Shown here: positions 1 to 13,628 of the stretch, in pieces
How the letters are laid out: each line of letters starts with the position of its first letter
Position numbering within the stretch: position 1 is the stretch's first letter
Assembly (NCBI RefSeq): GCF_000208745.1
Contig: NC_030852.1
Coordinates: 2,189,927-2,253,926, forward strand
Direction of reading: 5' to 3'
From: Theobroma cacao
Lineage: Eukaryota; Streptophyta; Magnoliopsida; Malvales; Malvaceae
DNA: 64,000 nt
The notes under the pieces: model-generated
Seen by the model: only the letters and a program-made list of their open reading frames with translations
Told to the model about the DNA's origin: nothing
The model's database searches: none
Program-made: the position numbers and the translations under genes

Positions 1-25
1 AAGTACGAGTCTATGAACAGAACAA

Positions 26-3000
26 TCAGGCTCCCTTGTGACCATCAGCAAAGGCCAGTTCACATACAAGAGCAAGATGGTCGCTACCCAATCTCTGCAA
101 AAGTCACAAATTCCTGATTAATATACCAAGATTCAGGAGAAAATGGAGAAAACTAGCTCACACTATACTGAGTCTATCAACTTATAGATTATGGAAACAA
201 GAAGCTACTTTATTTGAGGGAACATGACTAGCTTATAATTAAAGTGATGAAGATGCTAATTTATTAATTTTATTTAGAACCTAAATATTTAATGCTAGGC
301 AATTACACTTGCGTGAATTTGGATTCTGGACATGGGATGTTAATATAAAATTATATGCTTGATCAAGCTCACTAAATTGATGCAAAAGTACCTCATTGGG
401 AAGGCTTGCATTTCTTCTCAATATATTAATGGGTAATGTTTCAAGAACTCTCACAGGAACAAGTTCACCAGTATGCCTGTATCAACACTGCAATCAGAAA
501 CTAAAAGTTTCAAGAACAAATACTCAATTTTACAATGCAATCAATATACCATATATAATCTACAGTTCCCATAAACTTAGAGTGGTATGAAGTTGCCAAG
601 GGCTCCCCATGACTATCTCTTGTTCTGCTGCTCCCCTAGAAAAAGTATAATCACTATTTATCAGACAAGTGAACAGAAATGAAAGTTCGGATTCAAAATA
701 ATTAATTGAATCATAAAGAAAAACATTTCTATACACTATTGCACATATCCAAGTTAATTAAAAAAAAAGAAAGAAAGAAAGAAAACTGCCACCAATGACA
801 AGAAGAACCATATTTCTCAATCTGTCGATCTTCCAATTACATACAGAGATCATACATCATAAAACAGGTTCCCATAGAAGCTGCCAACTGAAGCATACAA
901 CACATCCTACCCCTCTCCCCTGCCCCAAAAAGGGGCAAAACAAAAACCATCATGGCTTCTTTTCTTGAAAGTTATCATGGCTTCTTTGAGGCCCAGCTAT
1001 TTATCATGCTACCAAAAACTATAGCAGAGAGCACAAGAAGCTTCAAAAAACTTACAGGAATCCCGGCATAAGCACTGCAAAGTTTCAATTTGTGCTGCAG
1101 ATGAGTGACACCTTCATCGCCAGTTGCAAGCACTAATTCTTCATCACTCCACCTATGTGATAACTGCCTGGAGACAGGCATCCAAACATGGCGCCTGATA
1201 TACCACATCCAGTCAAAGCAAATAAAACAAATGAAAGTTATGCCATTTTATAGCATCTTAAAAATTATTCATTTTGAAACTAACCTCTTCACACTCACTT
1301 AGATAAGTGTACAATAACAAGTAGCTCAAAAGAGAGTTCAAAGCAGAAAAAAGGGAGAAAAATCAGGAGTATTTACTGCTACACAATTTGTTTGTTTAAT
1401 ATAGAAGAATAGAAAAGTAGATAAATAGAGTTTTAAGTAGAGATAAAACTCGAATTTGACCTAAATAACCAACCTACTCACAATTTGACAATGTCTTGTT
1501 CTCATATTATTCAACTTTATGATCAATTCAAAACTGAATTGCTCTCAACCAACTCTATGGAAACAATCTCAGTTCTTCATTCTATATCAATGGATATAAA
1601 ATAACACTATTAACTACCCCGGCTTAATTCATACTTTAGTTGACAGTTCAGAAATTGTGCAGGGAAACTGAGTCATTATACATTTGAGTCACCTAATAAA
1701 ATTGCTTTTAAAAATTTCCTAATAATTTTTGAAAGACCTTGCAGTATACTTATTTTGAGCTCTGATTTCTCTGCCCTGTGATGGATATTCAAGCTGCCCA
1801 GAAATCCTTCGGCGATCATGGAGTTGGATATTAAGCTGCAAAATATTATCAGAATACAATCATACAGCCAGAGATTCTATAATAATCACTCAGTAAAAGA
1901 AAATATTAAAGATATGGACTTGATAGTCTACATGAACCAAAATTCACCTCAGATGATGCCAGAAATTGATAAATAGCACTCTGCAGACAAGATGAAAACA
2001 AAATTCAAATTACAAATGAGGCAGCAGAAGCCAGATAGCAACTGTAAATTGAATCTGCAAATATTCAACTAGTCATTAGGTTGCAAGACCTCACCTGAGG
2101 AATGCTATTAAAATCTCCAACAAGTATAACAGGGATGCTGCCCCATTCTTGTGATAGCTTGTAAGCCTTCTCAAGAAATAGCCGCACCTATAGCGTTGCA
2201 TGTTATATTTCTAAACCAGTTTCAATAATAGAAGACAAAGAGATTGTAGTCTAGAAAGATCCCCCATCCTCCATATAAAAAGGAGGGAAAAAAGCACATG
2301 GAAGATAATGGTTAACAGGATTCAGCATTAATTGTACGACATTGCAAGATAGCAAACATCATGCTAAGCAGTCAGTACCTGGCCTAGCTTGATATCTCCA
2401 CGGTTTGGGTTGAACAGTGCATGTATATTTCCAACCAATAAGCTTCGACTTTGCATGGGTGTTAGCCTATATATTCAGTTTTACAGGAAAAAGCTTTAAA
2501 AAAAGAAGCAAATTCATCCGACTACTTAACTTTGAAAAATTTCCTTTTAAGCCACAAAAAATAGATGTGACTTTCTAAACGATGCAAGTAATACCATATT
2601 TTATGGCAAAATTCAACCTAAATGCCATCAATTATCACTCAAGATGCATCGCTTGGGCAGAAAAGGTTATGAACCCGACTGCCTGACTGATTCTTGAATT
2701 GTATCAAGGTCAAGAGTGTCATTTTTGGCTTCATATGCTTGGCCAAAAAGTAGCTTGTATTTCTTTAAACCTTCTTAGGAATACTCAAAAATTTGCCATG
2801 TTTAATAAATGATGATTAGGACTCCATTAATTAGAACTTTCTCTACAATTAATCAGATACTCATGATAACTTAGTCAAACTACAAGCGCTTAGATAGGTT
2901 GAGACACTCATGGAAGCAGCTTATTGATTGAAACCTGCCATTCTAAGATTGTAAATGCCCCTTTACACTAATCATATAAGGATAGTTTTGACCCTCAATT

Positions 3001-6000
3001 TGCTCTAAAACTTCTCTCTAGAGTCTCTCTACAAATTAAAGACCCCCTTCATCTCCTTCACTATCTCACACATTTTCTCCTTCTGTCATGCTTGCATGTT
3101 GCAAAGTGATTTATTTTTACAAATCATTTTGTGCTCCCTAGTATAACAGGATTTATTGTAGCACCATCATTTCAGTTTCCACATTCTCCCCTCACATTAA
3201 CTTACTAGGATTGTCCATTCTCCTCTCTGCTGTCTATGACTCAAACTTGTTATTTGTATGCAACACTATCTCAGCATAATCAATTATGAAAGAAATTTAT
3301 TCTACATAGATTGACTTCAAAACTACTTTTATTCTCTATGTTAGATGGTTTATTCATAAGGATTTCAAAAAAAGAAAATTAACAAGATGCCTCATTCTAG
3401 TTGTTAGTAAATGCATACCTGAAACAGAAAGTTTAACGCTCTATGTCATGTAAATGATTTTAGGCTTTCAGACATAGGGTTCTAGGAGTACAATCTTTGA
3501 ACCAAAATTAGCCCCTTAAAATATTTTACAATATATTTAATACAAATATATTATAGTGATAACAACGTAAGAGCTAATCTTTGTTGATTTAAACAATTAA
3601 ACGTATATTGAATCCAAAAGCTTACCTAGTTGTCACCAAACATAACTAATTTTTACTGAAATCTATACAAAGAAGAATGTCACAAAAAGTTTAAACTTAC
3701 TTTGATTGTTTTCTACATGAATCACACTCTAATTGATGTTGATTTATCTGTATGAGAAAATTATTAAACGTCAGTATCAAAACCACAAGAAGTTAAACAG
3801 TTGCAGAGTAACCCATCTTTACAAAAACAAGTATACAGGGTAGTAATGGATATGTAAATAATTAAAGGGAGCAGAAAGGGAATGCCACTCTTGAAGAATA
3901 CAAAGGTATGCATCTCAACTGTTGTAACACCAAGCCAAGCAAGTCAATATGACAACAAAAGAATAGAATAATAACCAAACACACCAAGAAATAATAACCA
4001 ATAAGAACACAAGAATTTAGGTGATTTAGAGTTAAGCTTACGCCCATGTCCATGGGCAGAGGTGACAGAATTTCACTATAATCGAAACAAGTTGAAGTTA
4101 CAGTGTTTTAACACTCAACTCGTACACTCACCTTCTCCCCAAACCACACATGAACTACTTCATTTCTCTATAAAAGACTCTCCTTTTATTCTCTGCCTTC
4201 ATCACCAAGAAACACCAAGCTCTCTTTTATATTTTGAACACTTTTTCCCTTCCCCATATTACCTTTCCCTTCCGATATTGCCCGTCAACCAAAAGATCAA
4301 AAAATAAAGAAGCAACGAATAAAGGATATATAGGGGAGACGAGGAAGAAGAAAGAAGCAATGAATATAGAGGGCCGGAGCTTTGACTCCAAAAGAGCTGC
4401 AATTTTCAGCCATTCCATAACAAATTTCCACCTTGGCTTAAAATTCCTCCAAGCCAACATTATAGCAAATTTCTTAAGACAAGATTGACAAAGCAATGAA
4501 AGCTTTGTGGTTAAAAAGTGTGGTAAGGAATCTGGCTTTAATCTTGGCCATTGATAGGGAGAAGGTTTGAGGTGGTGATAGATCTGTGGTGAACAGCATC
4601 CTGAAGGAGTAGGTTGTACATTACTTTGGCATTAAGGAGACAGCTGAACACATGCTTATCTTTGAGAATAAACAAAAGGAAATTGTAATATGTGGTGGGG
4701 CCAGAAGCAATGAAAGCCTTGTGGTTAAAAGTCTGGTAAGCAGTTTGAGTTTGCGACAGGATTTCACTGCTGTATTTTGCAATAACCAGAATGGTATTCA
4801 TCTTACCAAAAATTAGATGTTTCATGAATGGAACAAACGCGTTAAAATCAGATTTCAATTATTTTAGGATCATGATTTGCATGGTGATATTGTGACTAGT
4901 AGGGTTGCTATTGAGGAGAATCCCACAGACATGTTGAAAAACATTGCAAATGCTTGGACTTGGGTGGTATCTGCAAATGGTGAATGCCCCAGTAGGCATT
5001 TGGAGAAAGTCATCTAGTTTCAAGAAATTTGTTGTAATGTCCGCTTGGAGGAATTTGTATGTCAAGGTGGAGATTTTGGCAATGGGAAGAAAATGTTAGA
5101 AAATATAAAATGAAAGCTTGCAGTGTCTCAGCTAAGCTTTCTAGAGATGAAGAAAGAGTTTCTTTTGAGAGAAAAAAAAAAGGAGAAATAGCTGGGTTTA
5201 TTTTGGGGAGGGTGAGTGCAGCGAGTTTTGAGTATTAAAACTCTATCTAATCTCCATCTTGTTTCAATTATAATAAAAATTTCTCATCACCTCTGCCCAT
5301 GAACACAGGCTTAAAGCTGAACCACGTCAATCCTTGTGTTCTTATAGGTTATTATTTTAGCATATTACTCTTGACATGTGTTTGATCATTTTTCTAGTGA
5401 ATTTATTTGTTGTCATATTAACTTGCTTCAGTCAGTGTTACAACATCAATCAACCAAGAATGAAGTAAATACCCAACAAAAGATAGATAACTAAGCAGAC
5501 AAGAAAACTATTTTCATAGAATGAGCCTTTACAATCCTTCAAAGATTAGGAAAAAAAGAAGAAGAATGCAATCAAATAATGACTGAGAACATACACTACT
5601 ATTGTCTGAGAAAAAACTTTCATTAGGACCATCATTACTAATGTTGATGCAAGAAAGCTACACTTGAAACATTTTCATTGAATGAAAAAATTCTATTCAG
5701 AAAACAATATAAGTATCTCTCCTTGCTCTTCTGCATATCAATTACTTTAAAGACATAAAAAAGGTAGAAGAAAACCTAATATCTTTAGCAGGAAAACAAC
5801 TAAGTCAAACATATAAAAAATAACTCGAAAAGTAGGTAGAACCAGAAAACCAAATAACTGCTACTGATAAACTTCCCAAACATCATTTAGAAATCACCAA
5901 AATCAGGAAATGTCTGAAGGCAAATAACAAAAAACATAACTTAGTAGAAGCTCAAGAAAATCAACCAATTTAAAAAATGGGATTAAACATGTGATATAAC

Positions 6001-8739
6001 TAATTGGATAAACTGCACAGTACTAAATCCTAAAACAAGAGGGTGAGATATGAGCTATACATCAATAAACCAACCCCTACATACCTTCAAGACACAAAGT
6101 TGAGCAACATTGTTACGAAGGCCAAAATCCTGGAAGTCTATATTTTCTTCTTGCAAAAGGGTAAATCTGTGTTCAGAGTATGACTTTCTAAAAGTTGGAT
6201 ATAACCAAGATGAAAATTGAAAAGAAAATGAGGAAAAAGAATAAAATGATTCTAATAACAAATGATGAGCTCAAAAGCTGTGAAACAAATTTGAACTGGT
6301 CAAGTCTTTGACAAATGATAGCCAGAAGTGTAGAAAACCACGTGCTACATCTCTTTTATTTGTATTAGACAATTGAATTGACAGTAGATTGTCATGTCAA
6401 ATAAATAATAACAATAATATAGCCAATATTTTTCTTCAGTGTATAAAGAGTAGAAGCATCTAGGTGTTTTTTTACTACCATAGCAAATAAATGCTGCATA
6501 TGAAAAGATAGCAATTATAGATACACAAACTTATCGGGATAAGAAAGAATTTTCAATCACCAAGGGTGCTGTGTAAACTTACATTTTATCTTTCCAGAAT
6601 AGAGCACAACCATCACATCCATTACCTGTGCGAGCCTGGAATCATTTGTAATTACAGGTGTGGGTTAACAAAAGATATTTGACAGTGGAGTTGCTGGACC
6701 AAGGGAAAGCACATAGAACAATTTAGTATACCTTGTAAACACCTTTAAAGCCATCTTTCTGAAGAAGATCATCTAAATCCTTAAAGCGGTCAACCTCCTA
6801 CAGCAGCAAGAATGGGCTATAAGAATGTAGCTAACAAACAAATAATTTGCCACATGTGCTGATTTCAATAATAGGTGAATTTATATAATTCGAAACATAT
6901 ATGACAAAAGAAGGCTTCTCATGTACTATAAGCCAGTCCCTCAGCCTAATACAACCTGCAAAATTGGATTCATATTAAAAGACCCTTAAACTCACCTGAA
7001 AGCACAGGATGCTTGCATTGTAACGATTGACCTCCTCAGATATTAGGTCTTTACGTCTGCTCCACTCCAAGAACTTTGGTGGAACATCAAGATACAAGTC
7101 GGGATGCTTTGCCACATTTTCCGCAGCAAGTATATTATATGAAACAATGACAAGTTTATCTGCAGAACAAAAGTTAAAAGATTTAGACATAGATAAGACG
7201 AATAAGATCTCCCACCACTACTTAACAGCAAGCTATGCAGAGGAGAGTTAAATGATCCAACAATACCTCAAAAGATTACCCTTTAGATGTCTCACTGACA
7301 AGATACAGGGTTAGACTATTAATGCATCAAGATATCCATTTTTAGTGCAAGTCTCTCAAGCTTATGCTCCCTCCAACCACTGAACGGAAAAGGTATGCTT
7401 TCTAAATGAAATTAAATAAAATAAAGCGAAAACCTCATCTTCCCATTTGATGTCCAAAGCTACCCACATTCCAACATTTGAGACTCAAAAACATTCTTAA
7501 ACTTCCAGCCAAGAATATATGGAGCAGAGAATAGTAATCAATGGTAATTGGTATGGAAAGCTAAAGAGTAATCCATACATCATTAATGGTCATTCCCAAC
7601 ATCCTCACTGATGGCTATGTTCTACAGCTTTCAATCAGCATGTCAACATAAAATAGCCATGCTTCTAACAGCTGTCACATTAAGGTAACATTTGATTGTG
7701 GCTTTTACTACGTGCAGACAACAAAGAAAAATGCATTTGGATACAAAAGTAAACAACATTTTTATAGAATTAAAAATAAAATGGTAATTTTCTAGATGCC
7801 AAAGTGCATGATTTTATTTTCATAAAGAGTAATCCAGTTACAATTGGTGTTACATGTTAATCATTTTTCAATTTTAATCAATTAGGATTTTTCTTTTTGC
7901 ATTTCATTTTGTAGGATTATTATCTTATACACTGGCAGTGGAGTTGGCAGGTTCAAATGAGAAACATATGCTCACTAAACTTTAAATAAGGAAATCATTA
8001 AATTAGTATAACCACTTGAATGAACACATGTCAATTATTTAAATCTGCCTGTGGGATTCAAAAATGGCACCGTCACTGTATAGGATGATGATAGTTTATT
8101 TTAGAGCAACAATTTAATAAGCAAAAAGCAAATAACAAAAGCCACAAACAAAAGAGCCTGAATATAAATCAAAAGGAATATGATCCAACACATAAACTTC
8201 TCAATCAAAATGTTGCAATCAAGTAATTCAAGCAACTATAATCTTCAACACAATTAACAACCAAACTGAAAACCAGAAATTCAGTTCTAAACTCCAAACA
8301 AAACAAAAAAGAATAATTTTGGCTAATGTCAAACTCTTTAATTAACCAAAATACACTAACCCAAATTCAACTATCATCAAAATTTTCGTTTTATGAATAT
8401 AAACAGTAAGAATTTGATACCTTTATAATTAGAACAATTGCGGGAAGAGAAGACCCACTTGCGAGAACCTTCTAAACTGCTGCAATTGCTTCTCTTTCGC
8501 CTCTTATTGTGCCTCCGAGACGAAGAAGTGCATGGACGAATGGCTTCGAAACCGTTATTCGAAACCGGCAGGTTTCGAACCGGGTCGGGTTTCAACGTGG
8601 CGGTTTTGGTTTCGGTTGACACCCATTTTAGCCTCTTGGTTTGTTTGTTATAATGAAATTGTTCAAAGTGAGTATGCTTCCGCTTAACGGTGGCGCATGA
8701 CTGCTCCTCCGGATGTTGCCGGCGGCCCTTCTTTCTCAT
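26..8739 (-). CDS. CCR4-5: CCR4-type poly(A) deadenylase (CCR4 homolog 5-like), 14 exons, 480 aa
   Basis: Predicted 3'-5' exonuclease of the EEP (endonuclease/exonuclease/phosphatase) fold, the family that shortens mRNA poly(A) tails. Exons on the minus strand: 8421-8739, 6996-7159, 6732-6797, 6583-6635, 6085-6187, 3701-3747, 2379-2466, 2095-2187, 1948-1980, 1738-1835, 1056-1194, 550-635, 392-476 and 26-94. All joins are GT-AG and phases close to a TGA at 26-28. Residues 1-106 are a basic, low-complexity leader. The EEP domain follows with its hallmarks intact: SYNIL (N115), FQEVD (E162), VGNIH (H266), GDFNS (D305, N307), DYIW (D427) and GSDHLAL (D463, H464). No leucine-rich repeats are seen, as in the plant CCR4-3/4/5/6 proteins. 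The 47-nt exon 6 codes for a linker and is the weakest exon call. The start is the first ATG of the exon 1 frame. The intron between exons 5 and 6 carries Copia debris. Family call is secure; subtype 5 rests on remembered similarity and neighbouring genes. Confidence 0.9.
3920..4530 (-). mobile_element. Copia-type LTR plus short pol tail, remnant in CCR4 intron
   Basis: On the minus strand an LTR of about 321 bp runs from 4240 to 3920. It begins TGTTC and ends ACAACA. A purine-rich tract lies directly before it, as a polypurine primer site would. Upstream (4530-4260) is sequence homologous to the 3' end of the copy at 4680-5445: both encode the peptide AWRN shortly before the tract. No internal gag, integrase or primer-binding site is present, so this is a truncated end, not an element able to move. 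It lies in opposite orientation to the second copy. Confidence 0.65.
4680..5445 (+). mobile_element. Copia-type RNase H fragment plus LTR, remnant in CCR4 intron
   Basis: From about 4790 the plus strand reads the end of a Copia polyprotein RNase H domain, with stops: pieces resemble the 'F-H-E-R-x-K-H-I' block, then HGDIVTSRV and EENPTDML (about 4870-4945). A purine tract precedes an LTR at 5094-5445 (352 bp, TGTTAG to ACAACA). The LTR is clearly homologous, inverted, to that at 3920-4240; both share the stretch CTCTGCCCATG. In-frame stops show it is dead. It sits inside a CCR4 intron and is spliced out if the model is right. Confidence 0.7.
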
Positions 8740-9186
8740 GTTTCTTTCTTTTATGAAAAATAGAACATGTTGCTACCGGGTACTACTAATTATATAAAAA
8801 TATAAAAATATATATATTTTTGGGTACATTATGCGATATTTATTTCAACAAAAAATTATATTAAAAATATTTTTATATTAATTTAAAATTTTTATATTTG
8901 TGTTTTGCTAATATTTTTCATCTGTATATCTAAATGAAGTTTGAATAAAATAATTATGATTTTATTAAATCAATTAAAAATATTTATGTGATATTTACTT
9001 AATAAAATAATAATGTTGGGCAGGACCAAGTTAAGTGGACTTAAAAATTTTAACCTAAGTTCGACCTATTCGGGCTTTCGACTTCTATGGGTGGCCTGCC
9101 CTAAAAACACCATTGTAATTTACATATTCATAAATAAAATTAATAAGAATGTTCGTTTTCTTAAAAAAATATAATTCTAAATTTTG

Positions 9187-9662
9187 AAAATAAAGTTTAA
9201 GTAAACTTATAAATCGCAAGTCTATATACTCAATCCAAAAAAAAATGTCTAATAAATTATGAAAGACTCAAGTTTATATTCTCAAGATCCACCCATCTAT
9301 TATTGATATAAGATCCGTGATATTCCGTAATATTTTACTTCACCAAATTGTACAATGTCTTCGTTGCACTGACTCTTTACTTGTAAAGGCGAGAGACTCT
9401 TACATTAGACCAAGTCTACTTCAACTCTTATATCTCTCACAGGATTTCACATAAGTAAAAATTCAAATCTACTATAATACTAAATGTCACGAGTCAAAAT
9501 TATAGCCTAATCTTAAACTTTAAAATAGAATTTAAATAAACTTAAATTACAGGTCCACTTTCTCAACCCAGAAGGTATGTATAATAAGTAGTGAAAGATC
9601 CATGTTTATATTCTCGAAACCCACTTTATCTCTTACTGATGCGAGATTTGTGATAACATACA
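9187..9662. repeat. Diverged direct repeat, two copies about 335 bp apart
   Basis: The stretch 9187-9325 is repeated with many substitutions at 9522-9662. Shared blocks include TTTATATTCTC and GTGATA. The spacing and the degenerate state suggest two old pieces of one dispersed repeat or LTR. No coding content was seen. Confidence 0.5.
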
Positions 9663-9689
9663 AGTGTTAAGTTAATAACTTTAATTACA

Positions 9690-10088
9690 ATATAATATCT
9701 AAAAAAATTTCTAAATAATTTTAAAAATTTAAATAAAATTTTATTTTTTTATCATATTCAATCAAATCTTTATATTTTATTTTGAATCAAATGAGTTTTG
9801 ATCACTAATAAAAATATTATTTATTATTTTATACTACGTGACGTAAACATGTCATAATGAATGTTGATGTAACATAATAATATAACTTAATAGCATTTTT
9901 TACCCTCAACATCAATATCATGTGCATATAAATTGATAAATTACATCTGGACTAATGATAATAAGTCAACGGTTAGTTATAAGAATTTATTTGATTTAAA
10001 ATAAAAATATATAATTTAATTAAATAATAAAAAATAATTTTTTTAAAAATTTTTTTAAATAATTCAGAAACTTTCTCGAGTATTATTT
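9690..10088. mobile_element. MITE with long terminal inverted repeats, copy 1
   Basis: Both ends fold back on each other over roughly 110 bp: the left arm has AATCAAATCTTTATATTTTA and the right arm the diverged inverse, ending near TCGAGTATTATT. The centre is unique AT-rich DNA without an open frame. A second copy lies at 23026-23494 with the same arms and outer ends resembling AGTATAATATCT. Long-TIR non-autonomous elements of this sort are usually Mutator-like or foldback; the superfamily is not certain. Confidence 0.65.
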
Positions 10089-10536
10089 TTATGAAGAAAT
10101 TTTTTAAATATTACAACTTTTATTATTTATTTTTTTACAAAAAAAATAAAAATATAAACTAAACAAAAGCTAAATATAATGATATTAATTCTCCATAATC
10201 CAGTTTTTTTTAGCTTCAAGGACTAGCTTATTTTCGCCATTGACAGGTTGGTTGGTGGTTGTTGAGGGCTACAATCGATCATACCAAAAAAAAAAAATTG
10301 TTAAAAATTTTGAAAAATTATTTTTCTCTCTTTACTTTTGGGGTTTAAATCATTTAACACATACCTTCTTTTCAAAGTGTAGGGGCAGATATGCAGAAGC
10401 AAGACCAATCGTCCATTACTATCACATTAATTCAATGCACACCTAACACATCCATCTGCTTTGATTGAAATAAAAGAGATAAGATTTCTTCACTGTCGAA
10501 GTCTTTAATGGTTTTCTTTGTACTTTTCCAGCACCA

Positions 10537-13500
10537 ATGGAAGTTACTGTAGGAGTTCCTCTGCCCATTCTTCTCCTAATCAGTCTCATTCCGGTAACCC
10601 ATTCGAAATCCACCATTGAACCCTGCAACTCTTCTGATTCATGCGTCTCTCTTCTCTATTACATCCTACCTTACGACTCAAAGCTCTCCGAGATAGCCTA
10701 CCGCTTTGGAGTGAACCCCTTTGATATCTTAGGTGCTAACTCCATTAGCCCCAAAACTCTAGGTGACGAAATTTTCAAGGCCGAATCCGTTGTCAAAGTC
10801 CCTATTCCATGCTCATGTGTGGATGGAATCCGAAGGTGCATGCCGCCAACTTACACTGTCCGCCCAGCTGACACAGCTGCTTCAATATCAGAAGGTTTTG
10901 GTGGGTTTGTTAGTGCAGAACAGATTAGGAGCAGGAATGGAATTAATGCCACGAATCCTTTAACAAGTGGGCAGAGCCTTGTGATTCCATTGCCATGCAC
11001 ATGTTTTGGCAATGTTAGCAATGGGATCCCTGCAGTCTACATGTCGTACGTGGTAAAAAGTGGAGAGAGTTTGTCTAGTATTGCATCAGAATTTGGCACC
11101 ACTGCCATGGAGTTGGAGGCTGTCAATGGGCTTGGACAAGCAGTGGTTAATTCTGGAGATGTTCTCTTTATTCCAATTTCAGGTTTGTTGACTTATTTTC
11201 TAGACTACTTGAAGATTTTTTACAACTATTTAGTAGAAGGTGAATCTAGATGATCAGCTTGGAATTAAGTCGACATTCAAGGTAAACTCCAGGAAAGGAA
11301 CAATGTTATACTCCTTTGTCTCATATATAGCATGTGAACGACCTTTATCTTGGCCCATCTGAGTAGTCTTGATGTGATTACTAAAGTATACATTAGTTTT
11401 ATCCTTAGAGAATTTTGCTAGATCTATATTCATTAGGAAAAAAATTAATAAGAGATAAACTCTTAGATTAATTGGTAAGAGTATATATTAAATTTTAAGA
11501 TAAGTAAAACGATTCTTATTATAAGGTGACATGAACTTTACGTGTAAAAAGAAGATACAACTTACTTCAACACCCAATAAGTGAAATATTCTAATTGTAT
11601 TTATATACATAAACTACTCTCAATTTAATTAATGTAATATTTATGTTATTTTCGCTTTCATAAATTAGACTTAATTAGTTATTACATGATTTTCTTTAGT
11701 CTTTAGAGTTCTCCACTGGAAATTTTACAGTTGAGAACACTTTGATCTTTGGGTGAATCATGGCAGATAGTCAGATAGTGTTGTTCATAATGGTCCAAGG
11801 CTGGCTAACATAAGATTATGGGTTTGGGTTGTCATTATACTGATGAATGCCGAGAACTGCCCCCCCATACCTACTCCATGTCTTGGAAGCATTTAAATGC
11901 TTCCCTTTCATTGTCGCTTTGAAGGTATATAGCTATAGGTAAGTTCTCCATGCCCATGATGGCATTTTAATCAGTCCCTTTCATCCAAAAAAATATCCAT
12001 AGTCCCCCCAACAGAAGCCGCCAAAGCAGTACAAGGTAACAATTGAACACATATCCAACAAATTTAGCTTTGTGCTCAGAGTTTCTGGCTTCTCCTTGTG
12101 TGTTGAATGCCAAAAAAATCCCGGCATGATAGAGTTCAAACAGTAACTTGAAAGATAAGGAACAAAAAGGAAGGTCACAAGTGTTCTAAACCTTTCCAAC
12201 ATTATATAACCTAGTGAGTGAAAGTTAAAAAGATCATATAAATGCATACAAACATTTGATTCAACAAAAGATGCACGTATCTCTTTATTCAAAAAACCCG
12301 ATTCAAATATCTTTTTTGAAAAATAGATCGAATCATAATTTGACTGCAGCATCTCTTCCATTATTTCGAAATGTATTTTGTAATCTTCCAATATGCAGCT
12401 TGTTCATCTGCTAACTTGAAGTGGTATAACGAGAGCTTAATAGTTGCAAAGGGTTCCTTTGCTTTGACTGCCAGTAACTGCATCAAATGTGTTTGTGGAA
12501 CCGAGGATCTCAAGTAAGCTGAAACAAAGCTTTGAGTTTCTTTTTGCAGGAATATTAATGCATGGTTTCATAATTCTCTTCTTGATTGGCTTTGTTATTT
12601 GGCAAACAGTTTGAGATGTTGGCCATCTGGTATTGCACCTTCATGCTTTCAATTGCAGTGCAAGGACTCTGATCTTTTCATAGGCGACTCTGTTGTGAAC
12701 AATACCCCATTTGGTTGCAAAGTTACTACTTGCATCTATCGCGGTCATAATGGAGGCAAAATTTATAGAAGGTAATAAACCCTTTTTTTATTTTAAAAAA
12801 TTAGAACATGAATTACATTTTAAATTTTTTAATCATTAAAAATAGAGATTATATGTATAAATTCAGATTTAATCATTTAATTTAACAATAAATATATTTT
12901 TATTCAAAGAGTCGAGCTTTATTCTTAAATTATTTTAGAAATACGTAACATTGAGACAAATATTTAGCTTTCGGATTTAGTGACTCATTTTAGATGTTAA
13001 GACCCCCTTTCGCATTCCATAATCGGCTATTTCGCCGGTTGTTTTCACCTTTTATTTTGTTATTTGATATTTATTTTATGATATGTGATGCATTATTAAT
13101 CTATAACAGAATATGTAAAATTTATCATCTCATTTTGGAAATTAACATTAATCGATAAATTAAATAATTACCTTTTAAAAAGTGACAATTGTGTACCTAA
13201 AAAGTAAACACAATGGGGTTAATGCAATTGGTATCCTTGATTATTGCAGTTTAGCTTATTCTTGGCAGGCTCCTTGCCCAGGTAAGCAAGGTTTTGGAAT
13301 AGGATTTTTTATATAATAATTATAAAGCAGTTTCATATTGTTTAATTTCCTACTGAAAATCTGACTTTTGATTTCAGGTAATCAATGTTACAACATGGCA
13401 TCACCAAGTCCAGCCCCATCTCCATTCGTTCTTACAATATCTCCATCTCCATCACCCTCCCCACCGTCTAATCCAACTGCTGGGACCATTGCCCCTAATT

Positions 13501-13628
13501 CTAATACTACAATCAAACAAAACTTCAACTTGTCTAGCCAAGGAACATTATTATTGCTAACTCATGGAGCTTTCTTCTACACTTTGCTGCCCTTGGGGTT
13601 GGGGCTAGAACTTTCATTTTTCTTGTGA
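10537..13628 (+). CDS. LYM1-like: LysM-domain GPI-anchored protein (LYM/LYP family), 5 exons, 401 aa
   Basis: Likely extracellular receptor-like protein that binds GlcNAc-containing glycans (peptidoglycan or chitin) and works with a LysM receptor kinase in immunity. Exons: 10537-11182, 12399-12513, 12610-12771, 13250-13281 and 13378-13628; phases close to TGA. Residues 1-23 are a signal peptide. Three LysM modules follow (about 41-92, 105-151, 170-214), separated by the family's C-x-C pairs (PCSC at 91-94, PCTC at 153-156; KCVC in exon 2). A Cys-rich region follows, then a Ser/Pro-rich stretch (PSPSPSPSPP) and a C-terminal hydrophobic tail that fits a GPI-attachment signal. There is no transmembrane segment followed by a kinase. 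The N-terminal KSTIEPC block favours the LYM1/LYM3 (rice LYP4/6) side over LYM2/CEBiP, but the sequence is fairly diverged. Exon 1 would run on to a stop at 11253 if unspliced. Confidence 0.9.

Larger units (their letters stand above)
8740..10536. other. Intergenic spacer between divergent CCR4 and LysM genes
   Basis: AT-rich spacer shared as upstream DNA by two divergently transcribed genes. No coding frame of note. It contains a diverged direct duplication (9187-9662) and a MITE (9690-10088), listed separately. The remaining sequence next to the LysM start (10240-10530) shows no promoter element I can identify with confidence. Confidence 0.6.

Noticed and set aside
11981..12391. 136-codon minus-strand frame in intron 1 of the LysM gene
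   Set aside because: It matches no family I know, lies wholly in an intron antisense to a secure gene, and has no supporting splice or composition signal.
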